A stretch of DNA of 9,334 bases, taken from NCBI GenBank assembly GCA_001689535.1, contig LUJP01000035.1, forward strand, positions 1 to 9,334. Direction: 5' to 3'. Under the pieces are notes generated by a model, which made no database searches, had not been told where the DNA came from, and saw nothing but the letters and a program-made list of their open reading frames with translations. Position numbers and translations under genes: made by a program. Positions 1 through 6,381 of the stretch are shown here, in pieces. The stretch comes from Bacteroidales bacterium M5. Its GTDB lineage: Bacteria; Bacteroidota; Bacteroidia; Bacteroidales; Muribaculaceae. The first letter of the stretch is position 1; each line of letters starts with the position of its first letter.

Positions 1-6
1 GAACAG

Positions 7-342
7 ATGAAGGAGCAGATGCGTCAGTTCTTCCCGCATCTCAAACGCTGGAAAAAGGGTAATGATGTTTTCCCGTTTTCAGACGCTCCGAATACAGCTG
101 TTTTTATATGCAGTCACATACTGGACTGTGGAGAAGAAATATTATTTGTTTCACATGATGCGGATGACGGAGCATGGCAATTCCTTTGTGGTAAAGAACA
201 CGACGAAAGCGATGCAAGAATACTTTCATTAAAGTATGTATTGGATTTAGACCCGACTATCGTCAACCTGAAAGATTTACCTCTGGGCTATTGTGCAGAA
301 AGAAAATCCAAGAACGATAAGTGGGTTATTGTAAAGAGTTAA
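7..342 (+). CDS. DUF2185/Imm33-like small protein (start uncertain, possibly 5'-partial)
   Basis: This encodes about 111 residues from the ATG at 7. The two upstream codons in the window are open in the same frame, so the true start may lie outside. The N-terminus is basic and aromatic (residues 6-17). From about residue 30 the protein resembles the DUF2185 (Imm33) family: an ICSHILD stretch at 34-40, a GAWQFLCG core at 55-62, an acidic turn, then LDLDPTIVNL at 79-88 and a following LPLG. Family members usually keep a similar Trp-x-Phe-x-x-Gly core and a DP-I-x-x-L-x-x-x-P-x-G tail. Some relatives are predicted polymorphic-toxin immunity proteins, but many are lone genes of unknown role, and no toxin is visible here. 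There is no signal peptide or membrane segment. The stop is 3 bases before the tautomerase-like gene, so the two are probably co-transcribed. The family call is from memory of the motif pattern and is tentative; the reading frame itself is likely real. Confidence 0.6.
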   Translation: MKEQMRQFFPHLKRWKKGNDVFPFSDAPNTAVFICSHILDCGEEILFVSHDADDGAWQFLCGKEHDESDARILSLKYVLDLDPTIVNLKDLPLGYCAERKSKNDKWVIVKS

Positions 343-345
343 AAT

Positions 346-504
346 ATGCCGTACATATCGATTGAGAGCGGACGGTTGACCACTGAACAGAAGAAACAGT
401 TGATTGAGCGGCTTACAGCAACAGCCTCCGAGATAACCCATATCCCGGCGCAGTTCTTCACAGTTACCATAAAGGAACTACCCGACGAGAACTTTGGTAT
501 CTAA
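346..504 (+). CDS. 4-oxalocrotonate tautomerase-like protein, short form
   Basis: This encodes 52 residues beginning MPYISIESG and ending ELPDENFGI. The family cleaves the initiator Met so that Pro-1 acts as the general base in keto-enol tautomerisation; the Pro is present here directly after Met. An Arg in the ESGR stretch lies near the position of Arg-11 of Pseudomonas 4-OT. The position matching Arg-39 appears to be Thr (FTVTI), so the true substrate is probably not 4-oxalocrotonate. The final Phe-Gly-Ile matches the FGIGG motif of the family, but a TAA follows at once, so the usual last ten or so residues, which help form subunit contacts, are missing. The frame stays open for 25 codons after the stop but does not obviously restore the family tail. 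The gene starts 3 bases after the upstream stop, suggesting one transcript. It is a real or recently truncated gene; activity is uncertain. Confidence 0.7.
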   Translation: MPYISIESGRLTTEQKKQLIERLTATASEITHIPAQFFTVTIKELPDENFGI

Positions 505-744
505 TGGCATAATAGAATTGACCTATCACCGCAATACGGTGTACAAGCCCTGTGGAGAAAGTCTTGGTTAAAAAACAATTAAACAATGGACAGAAATAAA
601 GCATTACGGCATTTCAATAACAATCAGACAAAGTATTGTTTTGAGGTGTATTAGTGAATTAGACGGAATACATGGCTGGCGGTTGGTAATTGTGAGGAGG
701 TGGAGTGGAGGCGGACTGGGAGAGAAGGAAGAAAGTTTGAGGAA

Positions 745-776
745 GGGGCCTGGGCAAACTTATGGGGTGGGGTTGG
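745..776 (+). other. G-tract cluster, possible G-quadruplex former
   Basis: Four G runs of three or more lie close together on the + strand: GGGG at 745-748, GGG at 752-754, GGGG at 764-767 and GGGG at 769-772, with a GG at 775-776. The loops are 3, 9 and 1 bases. The 9-base loop is longer than the usual 7-base limit of the simple quadruplex pattern, so folding is only plausible. The cluster ends a few bases before the candidate kup -7 element. Confidence 0.35.
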
Positions 777-781
777 TGTTA

Positions 782-789
782 TATTTTTG
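782..789 (+). promoter_or_regulatory. Candidate -7 element for kup
   Basis: TATTTTTG matches the Bacteroidota -7 consensus TAnnTTTG exactly. No TTTG -33 element is found at the expected distance, where the sequence is G-rich instead, so this is a weak promoter call. It would give a leader of roughly 80 bases before the kup start at 876. Confidence 0.35.
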
Positions 790-867
790 CGTTTAGTAGA
801 ATTGATTGAAGTTTGATTATAATGTATTATGCAATCTTTAGATTGAGAATATGCAACTGTTTATTTT

Positions 868-887
868 GAGGCGGAATGAGGCGGAAT
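868..887 (+). repeat. 10-bp tandem duplication spanning the kup start codon
   Basis: GAGGCGGAAT occurs twice in a row, at 868-877 and 878-887. Each copy contains a GAGG purine block and, with the following G, creates an ATG (876 and 886). Only the ATG at 876 is in frame with kup in the present sequence; the one at 886 meets a stop after seven codons. Removing one copy would instead put the ATG at 851 in frame with kup. The repeat is exact and directly visible; any role is inference. Confidence 0.85.
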
Positions 888-2828
888 GGTAATAGGATCA
901 CGGGTTTGAGTGCGGCGGGACTGCTTGTCGCGATAGGGATAGTGTTTGGCGATATCGGAACGTCGCCGCTCTATGTGATGAAGGCTATTCTGAATGTCAG
1001 TCCTGAGTTTGACCGGGATTATATTATCGGAGCGGTGTCGTGTGTGATATGGACTCTAACGCTTCAGACCACGATAAAATATGTGACAGTGGCTCTCCGC
1101 GCCGACAATAACGGGGAGGGCGGCATTATGGCTCTTTTCTCGCTGGTGAAGAAGACGGGAACAAGCGGCTGGCCGTTCGTCGTGGCCGCCATCGGTGCCA
1201 GCGCGATGCTCGCCGACGGTATAATAACTCCGGCGGTGACAGTTACGTCGGCTGTGGAGGGGTTGCGCTCATTATACGCTCCAACGCCGGTGGTGCCGAT
1301 TGTGCTGGTGATAATAACCATGGTGTTCTTTGTGCAGCGTTCGGGATCGTCGAAGATCGGACGTTTTTTTGGCCCGGTGATGCTCGTGTGGTTTCTGATG
1401 CTCGGCATCCTCGGACTGATGAACGTGTGGAGTGATCTGGCGATATTCAAGGCTTTCAATCCCTATTATGCGGTAAGGCTGATTATTTCCAGCCCTGAAT
1501 GGATGCTTATACTCGGAGCGGTGTTTCTCTGCACCACGGGCGCGGAGGCACTGTATGCCGATCTGGGGCACTGTGGCCGCTACAATATTACTTTCAGCTG
1601 GCTTTTTGTCAAAGTCATGCTTATTCTCAATTATCTGGGGCAGGGCGCATGGATTCTGGCTCATGCCGGAGCGATTGACGGAGAGGTGAATCCGTTTTAC
1701 GGAATGATGCCTGCCGGCTTTCTGGGCGTGGGTATAGTCATAGCTACCGTGGCCGCCATAATTGCAAGCCAGGCGCTGATAAGCGGTGTGTTTTCCCTGA
1801 TAGGCGAGGCCGTGAACCTCGATATCTGGCCAAGGATGCAGATAAATTACACCGGAAATGTCAAGGGACAGCTGTATGTGCCGTGTATAAATCTGTTTCT
1901 GTATATAGGGTGCGTAGGCACGGTGCTGTTGTTCCAGTCGTCGAGCCGCATGGAAGCCGCCTATGGCCTCGCCATTACCATAACAATGCTGGCCACGACC
2001 ATACTGCTGTGGCGGTATATGAGGAATATAGGAATGCCTGCATGGCTCACATCGTCTTTTTTCATAGTGTTCTGCCTGCTCGAAGGGGCTTTTTTCGCTG
2101 CCAATATGTTCAAGTTTGTGCATGGCGGCTGGTTTACGGTTCTGATAGCCTGCGGGCTGTTCTGCATAATGTTTGTGTGGAGCAAAGGACGCTCATTCCA
2201 TCGCAGCCATGTGGATTATAAATATTTCCCTGATTTCATAGACATAGTGACCGCCATAAGGAATGATGAGGAGATACCGCGCTATGCGTCGAATGTGGTG
2301 TATATCAGCTTTTCGCCGACGAAGAATATGGTGGAAAGCAAGTTGCTGTATTCGATAATAAACAAACAGCCCAAAAGGGCCGACCATTACTGGATTATCC
2401 GCATAGAGCACACCGATATGCCTTATACGCTCGATTATTCCGTAGACACGATGGTCAGGGATGCGATTTTTCTGGTGACTGTAAGATTCGGCTTCAAGGT
2501 GCAGCCGCAGATCAACGTGTTTCTGAGGCAGATTGTGGAGGATCTTGTGGCGTCGGGCGATCTTTCGTTGACAAGTAAATATCCCTCAATGAGGCGGTAT
2601 GGAATAGCGGGGGATTTCCGGTTTGTGCTGATTCACCGGGTGTTCTCTCCGGTGAGTATCTGCAACGCTTATGAACGCAAGGTGCTGACGGCGTATGAGA
2701 CGCTGCGGCATATGTCAGTGTCGGCAGAAAAGTCTCTGGGACTGGATACAAGCGTGGTCTCTGTTGAGACGGTGCCGTTGGTAATCCGGAGCGGTCCTGA
2801 AATAAGAATCAAAAGAAATCAGGAATGA
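876..2828 (+). CDS. kup: Kup/HAK-family potassium uptake transporter
   Basis: This encodes 650 residues, close to the usual 620-660 of bacterial Kup proteins. Kup imports K+ across the inner membrane, most likely by K+/H+ symport. Family motifs are clear and in order: GDIGTSPLY at 25-33 in the first membrane helix, NNGEGGIMALFSL at 78-90, ADGIITPA at 113-120 followed by SAVEGL at 125-130, TGAEALYADLGH at 221-232, NYLGQGAW at 252-259 and SQALISG at 298-304. The acidic residues of these motifs are conserved in the family and implicated in ion coupling. About twelve hydrophobic segments fill residues 12-435, followed by a roughly 200-residue cytoplasmic C-terminal domain typical of Kup. The start at 876 gives the expected short N-terminal tail before helix one; a GAGG block lies just upstream. 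A long antisense open frame over this gene is treated as a shadow. The gene appears to be transcribed alone, because a good promoter follows it. Confidence 0.96.
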   Translation: MRRNGNRITGLSAAGLLVAIGIVFGDIGTSPLYVMKAILNVSPEFDRDYIIGAVSCVIWTLTLQTTIKYVTVALRADNNGEGGIMALFSLVKKTGTSGWPFVVAAIGASAMLADGIITPAVTVTSAVEGLRSLYAPTPVVPIVLVIITMVFFVQRSGSSKIGRFFGPVMLVWFLMLGILGLMNVWSDLAIFKAFNPYYAVRLIISSPEWMLILGAVFLCTTGAEALYADLGHCGRYNITFSWLFVKVMLILNYLGQGAWILAHAGAIDGEVNPFYGMMPAGFLGVGIVIATVAAIIASQALISGVFSLIGEAVNLDIWPRMQINYTGNVKGQLYVPCINLFLYIGCVGTVLLFQSSSRMEAAYGLAITITMLATTILLWRYMRNIGMPAWLTSSFFIVFCLLEGAFFAANMFKFVHGGWFTVLIACGLFCIMFVWSKGRSFHRSHVDYKYFPDFIDIVTAIRNDEEIPRYASNVVYISFSPTKNMVESKLLYSIINKQPKRADHYWIIRIEHTDMPYTLDYSVDTMVRDAIFLVTVRFGFKVQPQINVFLRQIVEDLVASGDLSLTSKYPSMRRYGIAGDFRFVLIHRVFSPVSICNAYERKVLTAYETLRHMSVSAEKSLGLDTSVVSVETVPLVIRSGPEIRIKRNQE

Positions 2829-2886
2829 ATCGCGCTTTTGGTTCGAGCGTGAAGAGGAAGGTCCGAGTGGTTAATCGCGCCGGATG

Positions 2887-2918
2887 TTTGTGGGTGGAGA
2901 GCGGATTTGCTACATTTG
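2887..2918 (+). promoter_or_regulatory. Bacteroidota-type promoter for the DJ-1-like/kinase-like pair
   Basis: TTTG at 2887-2890 and TACATTTG at 2911-2918 match the -33 and -7 elements (TTTG and TAnnTTTG), with a 20-base spacer, which is within the usual range. Transcription would begin near 2925, giving a leader of about 33 bases before the ATG at 2958. The placement supports a separate transcript downstream of kup. Confidence 0.75.
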
Positions 2919-2957
2919 TGGAAAATACGCTATGCGTTTTTACGAACGTAAAATGTA

Positions 2958-3575
2958 ATGGAAATGAGCAACGAAATACTTTATATTCTACTGCCCGACT
3001 ATGCGGCACATGAGGCGGTGTATCTCTCGCAGGCTATCGCATCAGACGAGTATGCGCTGAAGGAGCATCCCCGATTTGTCAACAAGGTTGTGGCTCCCAC
3101 GCTGGAGCCAGTAAAGTCCATCGGGGGCTTCCGGACGTTGCCCGATTATTCATTCGACACTATGCCAGATGATTATGCTGCATTGGTGCTCATAGGTGGT
3201 TTCGGGTGGACAATGCCGGTTGCGGAACGCGTGCTACCGATAGTAAAGCAGGCGGTTGAGAATGGTAAAATAGTCGGTGCGATCTGCAACGGCGCTTCGT
3301 TCATGGCGAAATGCGGATTGCTCAATAATGTGAGGCATACCGGTAACGGGCCAGAACAGCTACGACTGTGGGGAGGGGAAAACTACACCAATCCCGAGGG
3401 ATACGTGCATGCGCAGGCTGTCAGTGACAGGAATATTGTGACAGCAAACGGCTCGGCCACCCTCGAATTCGCACGGGAGCTTCTTCTGTTGCTCGAAAAT
3501 GACACGCCCGAACGTATCGAAATGTATTATCAGTTCAACAAGCAGGGATTCTGTAGCCTGTTCCCGGCCGAATGA
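2958..3575 (+). CDS. DJ-1/PfpI family protein (class I glutamine amidotransferase-like)
   Basis: This encodes 205 residues, a typical single-domain length. The fold is a Rossmann-like flavodoxin type with a nucleophile elbow. Visible motifs are LPDYAAHEA at 12-20, where Glu-19 probably matches the conserved acid residue beside the cysteine; a strand and Gly-rich turn LVLIGGFGW at 76-84; the elbow GAICNGAS at 107-114 with nucleophile Cys-110; and VTANGSATLEFA at 161-172, typical of the YdeA-like branch. In many DJ-1/PfpI proteins the residue after Cys is His; here it is Asn-111, so classical peptidase chemistry is doubtful. Relatives include chaperones, glyoxalases and proteins of unknown role in oxidative or carbonyl stress. 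The start at 2958 is chosen for its distance from the promoter; the ATG two codons later (2964) is equally possible. The stop overlaps the next start by 4 bases (ATGA), implying translational coupling. The protein is likely cytosolic. Confidence 0.88.
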   Translation: MEMSNEILYILLPDYAAHEAVYLSQAIASDEYALKEHPRFVNKVVAPTLEPVKSIGGFRTLPDYSFDTMPDDYAALVLIGGFGWTMPVAERVLPIVKQAVENGKIVGAICNGASFMAKCGLLNNVRHTGNGPEQLRLWGGENYTNPEGYVHAQAVSDRNIVTANGSATLEFARELLLLLENDTPERIEMYYQFNKQGFCSLFPAE

Positions 3576-4072
3576 AGAGGGTAATTGTCATAGGTTGTCC
3601 GGGAGCGGGTAAAAGTACCTTTTCAAGAAAACTTTCGGTAAAGACCGGGTTGCCCTTGCATTACCTTGACATGATATGGCATTTGCCTGACAGAACGACG
3701 CTTACCAGAGAAGAATTTGCAGAGCGCCTGCAAGAAATCCTCTCGGGAGATGAGTGGATTATAGACGGCAATTATCTCCATACGCTATCAATGAGATTGG
3801 ATAGATGTGATACGGTGTTCTTATTTGACCTGCCGTTGGACTTATGTCTGGCCGGAGCCGAGGAACGTCTGGGCAAAAGGCATGAGGATATGCCTTGGAC
3901 CGATAATGAAATGAACCCGGAATTCCGGCAATGGATTGTCGATTTTCCTAAACGACAACTACCGGTTATCCGGAATATGCTTAGCGAAAGGCGAAAGGAC
4001 GTCAATGTGTTTACATTCCGTTCAAGAGCAGAATCCGACAATTTCATCGCAAATTTAGAACCCCTTATATAG
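3572..4072 (+). CDS. Small P-loop kinase-like ATPase (FlaR/adenylate-kinase-like)
   Basis: This encodes 166 residues. A Walker A motif, GCPGAGKST at 8-16, starts directly after the first beta strand. It is followed by LPLHYLDMIWH at 27-37, EWIIDGNY at 61-68, and a hydrophobic strand ending in Asp, DTVFLFDLP at 80-88. This order is typical of proteins annotated as topology modulation protein FlaR or adenylate-kinase-related, which resemble small-molecule phosphotransferases; the real substrate is unknown. Arg residues near 75-78 and in the segment after 98 could form the lid. The ATG overlaps the stop of the DJ-1-like gene by 4 bases, so the two proteins are probably made together. No functional link between the families is established. 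A possible hairpin lies directly after the stop. Confidence 0.85.
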   Translation: MKRVIVIGCPGAGKSTFSRKLSVKTGLPLHYLDMIWHLPDRTTLTREEFAERLQEILSGDEWIIDGNYLHTLSMRLDRCDTVFLFDLPLDLCLAGAEERLGKRHEDMPWTDNEMNPEFRQWIVDFPKRQLPVIRNMLSERRKDVNVFTFRSRAESDNFIANLEPLI

Positions 4073-4073
4073 C

Positions 4074-4103
4074 AGTACAAACCTTTCGTAAAAAATTTGT
4101 ACT
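4074..4103. repeat. Inverted repeat after the kinase-like gene
   Basis: AGTACAAA at 4074-4081 is the exact reverse complement of TTTGTACT at 4096-4103, separated by 14 bases. It begins two bases after the TAG of the kinase-like gene. The stem is AT-rich and no T run follows, so it may be a weak terminator, an mRNA 3'-end hairpin, or a dyad operator for the lrgAB operon downstream. Confidence 0.5.
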
Positions 4104-4149
4104 TTCCGCATGGCGGCAGCCTCGTATATGTTCATATTAAGGCATGAGA

Positions 4150-4192
4150 TTAGTGGAAATTCCTGCATTATGGGTAATTTTGCGGGAAAATT
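4150..4192 (+). promoter_or_regulatory. Candidate promoter and dyad upstream of lrgA
   Basis: TAATTTTG at 4175-4182 matches the Bacteroidota -7 consensus. A one-mismatch -33 (TTAG, 4150-4153) lies 21 bases upstream. Transcription would start near 4189, about 16 bases before the lrgA ATG. The -7 overlaps a 6-bp dyad (AATTTT at 4176-4181, AAAATT at 4187-4192, spacer GCGGG), which could bind a regulator but may be chance in AT-rich sequence. Confidence 0.45.
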
Positions 4193-4204
4193 TTAATTGA
4201 TATT

Positions 4205-4579
4205 ATGATATTACAGTTTGGCGTTTTATTTGCATTTCTTGTGGCTGGCGAGTTGCTGGTGAGATTCACCAGGATTCCGGTCCCTTCAAGCATTATAGGT
4301 ATGGTGCTGCTGTGCGCCTCGCTCAAATTAGGCGTAGTGAAACTGAAGTGGGTTGACAAGCTGTCGGGATTTCTTGTTCATAATCTTGGCTTCTTTTTTG
4401 TGCCGGCCGGCATCGGTCTCATGAACTGCCTTGGACTTATTGCCACGCAATGGGTGCCCATTGTTTGCGCAACTGTCGTGAGCACAGTCATAATTATTGC
4501 TGTAACAGGTTGGGTACATCAGCTTACGCGCTCTGCTTCTGTTAAATTGACTCATAAAATCACTAAGGAGGCTAAATAA
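4205..4579 (+). CDS. lrgA: CidA/LrgA family membrane protein
   Basis: This encodes 124 residues, a usual length for CidA/LrgA. Four hydrophobic helices are predicted at about 4-20, 28-44, 57-78 and 84-105. Family hallmarks are RIPVPSSIIGM at 23-33 (the P-x-S-x-x-G-M motif after helix one) and NLGFFFVPAGIG at 60-71. The C-terminus is basic and cytoplasmic. LrgA-type proteins were first described as holin-like modulators of murein hydrolase activity and cell death in Staphylococcus. In Bacillus the related PftAB pair takes up pyruvate, and in plants an LrgA-LrgB fusion transports glycolate, so a small-carboxylate transport role is at least as likely. The stop codon overlaps the lrgB start by one base (TAATG), which fits obligatory co-expression. 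No LytR/LytS-type regulator is seen in the window. The symbol reflects family only, since CidA and LrgA cannot be separated by sequence here. Confidence 0.93.
   Translation: MILQFGVLFAFLVAGELLVRFTRIPVPSSIIGMVLLCASLKLGVVKLKWVDKLSGFLVHNLGFFFVPAGIGLMNCLGLIATQWVPIVCATVVSTVIIIAVTGWVHQLTRSASVKLTHKITKEAK
4565..4570 (+). promoter_or_regulatory. Strong Shine-Dalgarno site for lrgB
   Basis: AAGGAG ends 8 bases before the lrgB ATG at 4579. Strong Shine-Dalgarno sequences are uncommon in Bacteroidota, so this one, inside the end of lrgA, is notable and supports the chosen lrgB start. Confidence 0.6.
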
Positions 4580-5277
4580 TGGATTTCCTGCAAAACAAAT
4601 ATTTTCTTATAGCCCTCACTTTCGGCTTCTATCTCGGGGCACAGCTTCTTCAGCGGCGTACCGGTATCAAGTTGCTCAATCCTATTCTGATTGCCATAGC
4701 CGCAATGATTGCATTTCTGCTGCTATGTGATATTGACTACGATACCTACAAACAGGGTGGCGATTACATCGACTTCTGGCTCAAACCTGCTGTGGTGGCC
4801 CTCGGGGTTCCTCTCTACAAACAGCTCTCGGCCATAAAACGGCAGCTACTTCCTCTTCTGCTGTCGGAGCTTGCCGGATGCGTGGCGGGTGTGGTGAGCG
4901 TGGTGCTTCTTGCCGAGATGTTCGGCGCCACCCGCGAAGTAGTCATTTCGCTCGCCCCCAAGGCTGTCACAACCCCTATTGCCATGGAAATATCAAGTGC
5001 GATGGGAGGTATCGCACCTCTTACGGCTGCGGTGGTTGTTGCTACCGGGATTTTTGGTGGCATGGCCGGTTTTAGAATTGTAAAGATGAGCCATGTTCAT
5101 TCGCCCATTGCGGGAGGGTTGTCAATCGGCACTGCAGCACATGCGGTGGGTACTTCCGCCGCCATGGAACGCAGCGAACGCTACGGAGCTTTTTCGTCCA
5201 TCGGTCTTACGCTCAACGGTCTCTTCACCGCTCTCCTCGCACCAATGATTCTGGACCTTCTGGGATATTCGGTTTAA
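4579..5277 (+). CDS. lrgB: LrgB family membrane protein
   Basis: This encodes 232 residues, matching LrgB/CidB/YohK proteins (about 230). It is highly hydrophobic with many membrane segments. Family motifs are present in order: NPILIAI at 34-40, LKPAVVALGVPLYKQ at 68-82, LAPKAVTTPIAMEIS at 125-139, and GTAAHAVGTSAA at 184-195, a conserved small-residue stretch likely lining the pore. LrgB works with LrgA in the inner membrane; depending on the relative, the pair has been tied to murein hydrolase control or to export or import of pyruvate or glycolate. The ATG overlaps the lrgA stop by one base and is preceded by AAGGAG. The next gene, a SanA-like envelope protein, begins 23 bases after the stop with no promoter between, so the operon very likely continues. 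Confidence 0.95.
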   Translation: MDFLQNKYFLIALTFGFYLGAQLLQRRTGIKLLNPILIAIAAMIAFLLLCDIDYDTYKQGGDYIDFWLKPAVVALGVPLYKQLSAIKRQLLPLLLSELAGCVAGVVSVVLLAEMFGATREVVISLAPKAVTTPIAMEISSAMGGIAPLTAAVVVATGIFGGMAGFRIVKMSHVHSPIAGGLSIGTAAHAVGTSAAMERSERYGAFSSIGLTLNGLFTALLAPMILDLLGYSV

Positions 5278-5300
5278 GACCTCTTCGGTTTGAATTGAAT

Positions 5301-6377
5301 ATGATGAAAATCTTTGACTCTACATTTATAAAAAGAATCGCGTTCGGTCTCGGCGCGTTTCTGTTGGTGGTTGCTGCCTTTACCCTATATGTCAACATAA
5401 GGGTAGAGCAGGCGGCACAGAAACGTATATACACTGAAATAGATTCCATACCTTACAATAAGGTTGCTCTATTGTTAGGGACAAATCCCTTGAATCGATG
5501 GGGGCGCCCCAATTCCTATTTCACAAACAGGATAAATACTGCGGCGGAACTATATCATGCCGGAAAGGTTGATTTCATAATCGCAAGCGGCGACAACCAT
5601 ATCAGACAATATGATGAACCGACCGCCATGCGCGACTCTCTCATGGCGCACGGCGTGCCCGAAGACAGAATAATACTTGATTTTGCCGGATTCAGAACGC
5701 TTGACTCCGTGGTAAGAGCGAAAGAGGTGTTCGGCTGTGATTCCCTTACAATCATATCTCAGGAAGATCATAATGCCAGGGCGTTGTATCTGGCAGAATC
5801 AAATGGTATCAGTGCCGTGGCAATATCTGCGCCTCTTCGTGCCGGACGATGGGTAAGGACGCGGCTGGCCCTTCGCGAATGGTTGGCCCGCGACAAGATG
5901 ATACTGGATATATTGTTTGGTAAACAGCCGCATTTTCTTGGGGAGAAAATCGAGATTCCTGAGACTCTGAGACAAAAGAGTTATTCCACTGCCGCGGGAA
6001 TGACGATTCGGATTGTTGAGCCGGATATTGTCAATACCGGGATTGATTCTCTTATTGTCGAATTCAGGAATATTCGCGATATAGAGGGTATGACCGGGGA
6101 ATGGTTCCGGATTGATAAAAAATCGACTGACGGAGGTTGGGAAGAACTTCCGTATGACAGGAAGTATGAAGATGCCGACGAAGAGTTAGTCGTAGTGTTC
6201 AATGCCGTAGGCTGGATTGTGCGTCCTGACACGCCATTCCGAATGGCTGTCAAGCCGTGGTTCTACAAATGCGACTGGACTCCGGGTACATATCGCCTTG
6301 CAAAAACATTCAGTTATCCGCCTTATCCTCGTACAGCCCCAAGCGATACGGCATTTGTCGAATTCCAAATCAAGTAA
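5301..6377 (+). CDS. SanA/DUF218 membrane-anchored protein fused to a C-terminal Ig-like domain
   Basis: This encodes 358 residues from the ATG at 5301; the ATG at 5304 is equally possible and an in-frame TTG lies at 5295. Residues 12-32 form one membrane helix after a short basic N-terminus, so the rest should be periplasmic. Residues 54-180 match the SanA branch of DUF218: VALLLGT at 55-61, IIASGDN at 93-99, YDEP at 104-107, GFRTLDSVVRAKEVFG at 130-145 and ISQEDHNARAL at 152-162. Ordinary SanA proteins end near a FLGEKI motif, here at 212-217. This protein continues for about 140 residues. The extension (about 233-338) has beta-strand character with GEWFRIDKK at 266-274, GWEELP at 279-284, a GW-x-V-x-P loop at 304-309 and PGTYRLAKTF at 328-337, resembling the bacterial Ig-like domain found beside BlaR1-type sensors and in lipoproteins. 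SanA in Enterobacteria maintains the envelope barrier (vancomycin exclusion). The domain assignment of the C-terminus is from pattern memory. Confidence 0.88.
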   Translation: MMKIFDSTFIKRIAFGLGAFLLVVAAFTLYVNIRVEQAAQKRIYTEIDSIPYNKVALLLGTNPLNRWGRPNSYFTNRINTAAELYHAGKVDFIIASGDNHIRQYDEPTAMRDSLMAHGVPEDRIILDFAGFRTLDSVVRAKEVFGCDSLTIISQEDHNARALYLAESNGISAVAISAPLRAGRWVRTRLALREWLARDKMILDILFGKQPHFLGEKIEIPETLRQKSYSTAAGMTIRIVEPDIVNTGIDSLIVEFRNIRDIEGMTGEWFRIDKKSTDGGWEELPYDRKYEDADEELVVVFNAVGWIVRPDTPFRMAVKPWFYKCDWTPGTYRLAKTFSYPPYPRTAPSDTAFVEFQIK

Positions 6378-6381
6378 TTTT

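Larger units (their letters stand above)
505..875. other. 371-bp intergenic region upstream of kup
   Basis: No convincing gene is seen. The left part holds a 5-bp hairpin (CACCG at 527-531, CGGTG at 537-541, loop CAATA) with no T tract after it, so it is a poor terminator candidate. A 22-codon ATG frame at 586-654 has no recognisable content. From about 690 to 780 the + strand becomes very rich in G and A, unlike the rest of the window. After that the sequence turns AT-rich and contains the candidate kup -7 element at 782-789. The region probably carries the kup promoter and leader. Confidence 0.6.

Noticed and set aside
7..342. Toxin-immunity locus based on the Imm33-like call
   Set aside because: No toxin, Rhs, or secretion gene is visible in the window, and many DUF2185 proteins are not next to toxins.
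527..541. Hairpin after the tautomerase-like gene as a terminator
   Set aside because: The stem is only 5 bp and no T run follows it.
586..654. 22-codon ATG frame in the region upstream of kup
   Set aside because: Too short, no recognisable content, and no clear ribosome site.
1272..2123. 283-codon antisense open frame inside kup
   Set aside because: It lies entirely within a clearly conserved transporter gene; its translation is rich in His, Gln and Arg with no domain pattern, as expected for a shadow of GC-rich codons.
2825..3013. 62-codon + strand frame overlapping the kup stop by ATGA
   Set aside because: It contains the promoter at 2887-2918 and overlaps the start of the DJ-1-like gene in another frame; its translation has no recognisable content.
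6217..6381. Upstream extension of the TfoX_N frame
   Set aside because: The extra 55 codons overlap the end of the SanA-like gene in another frame and do not resemble TfoX; the ATG at 6382 gives the normal domain start.
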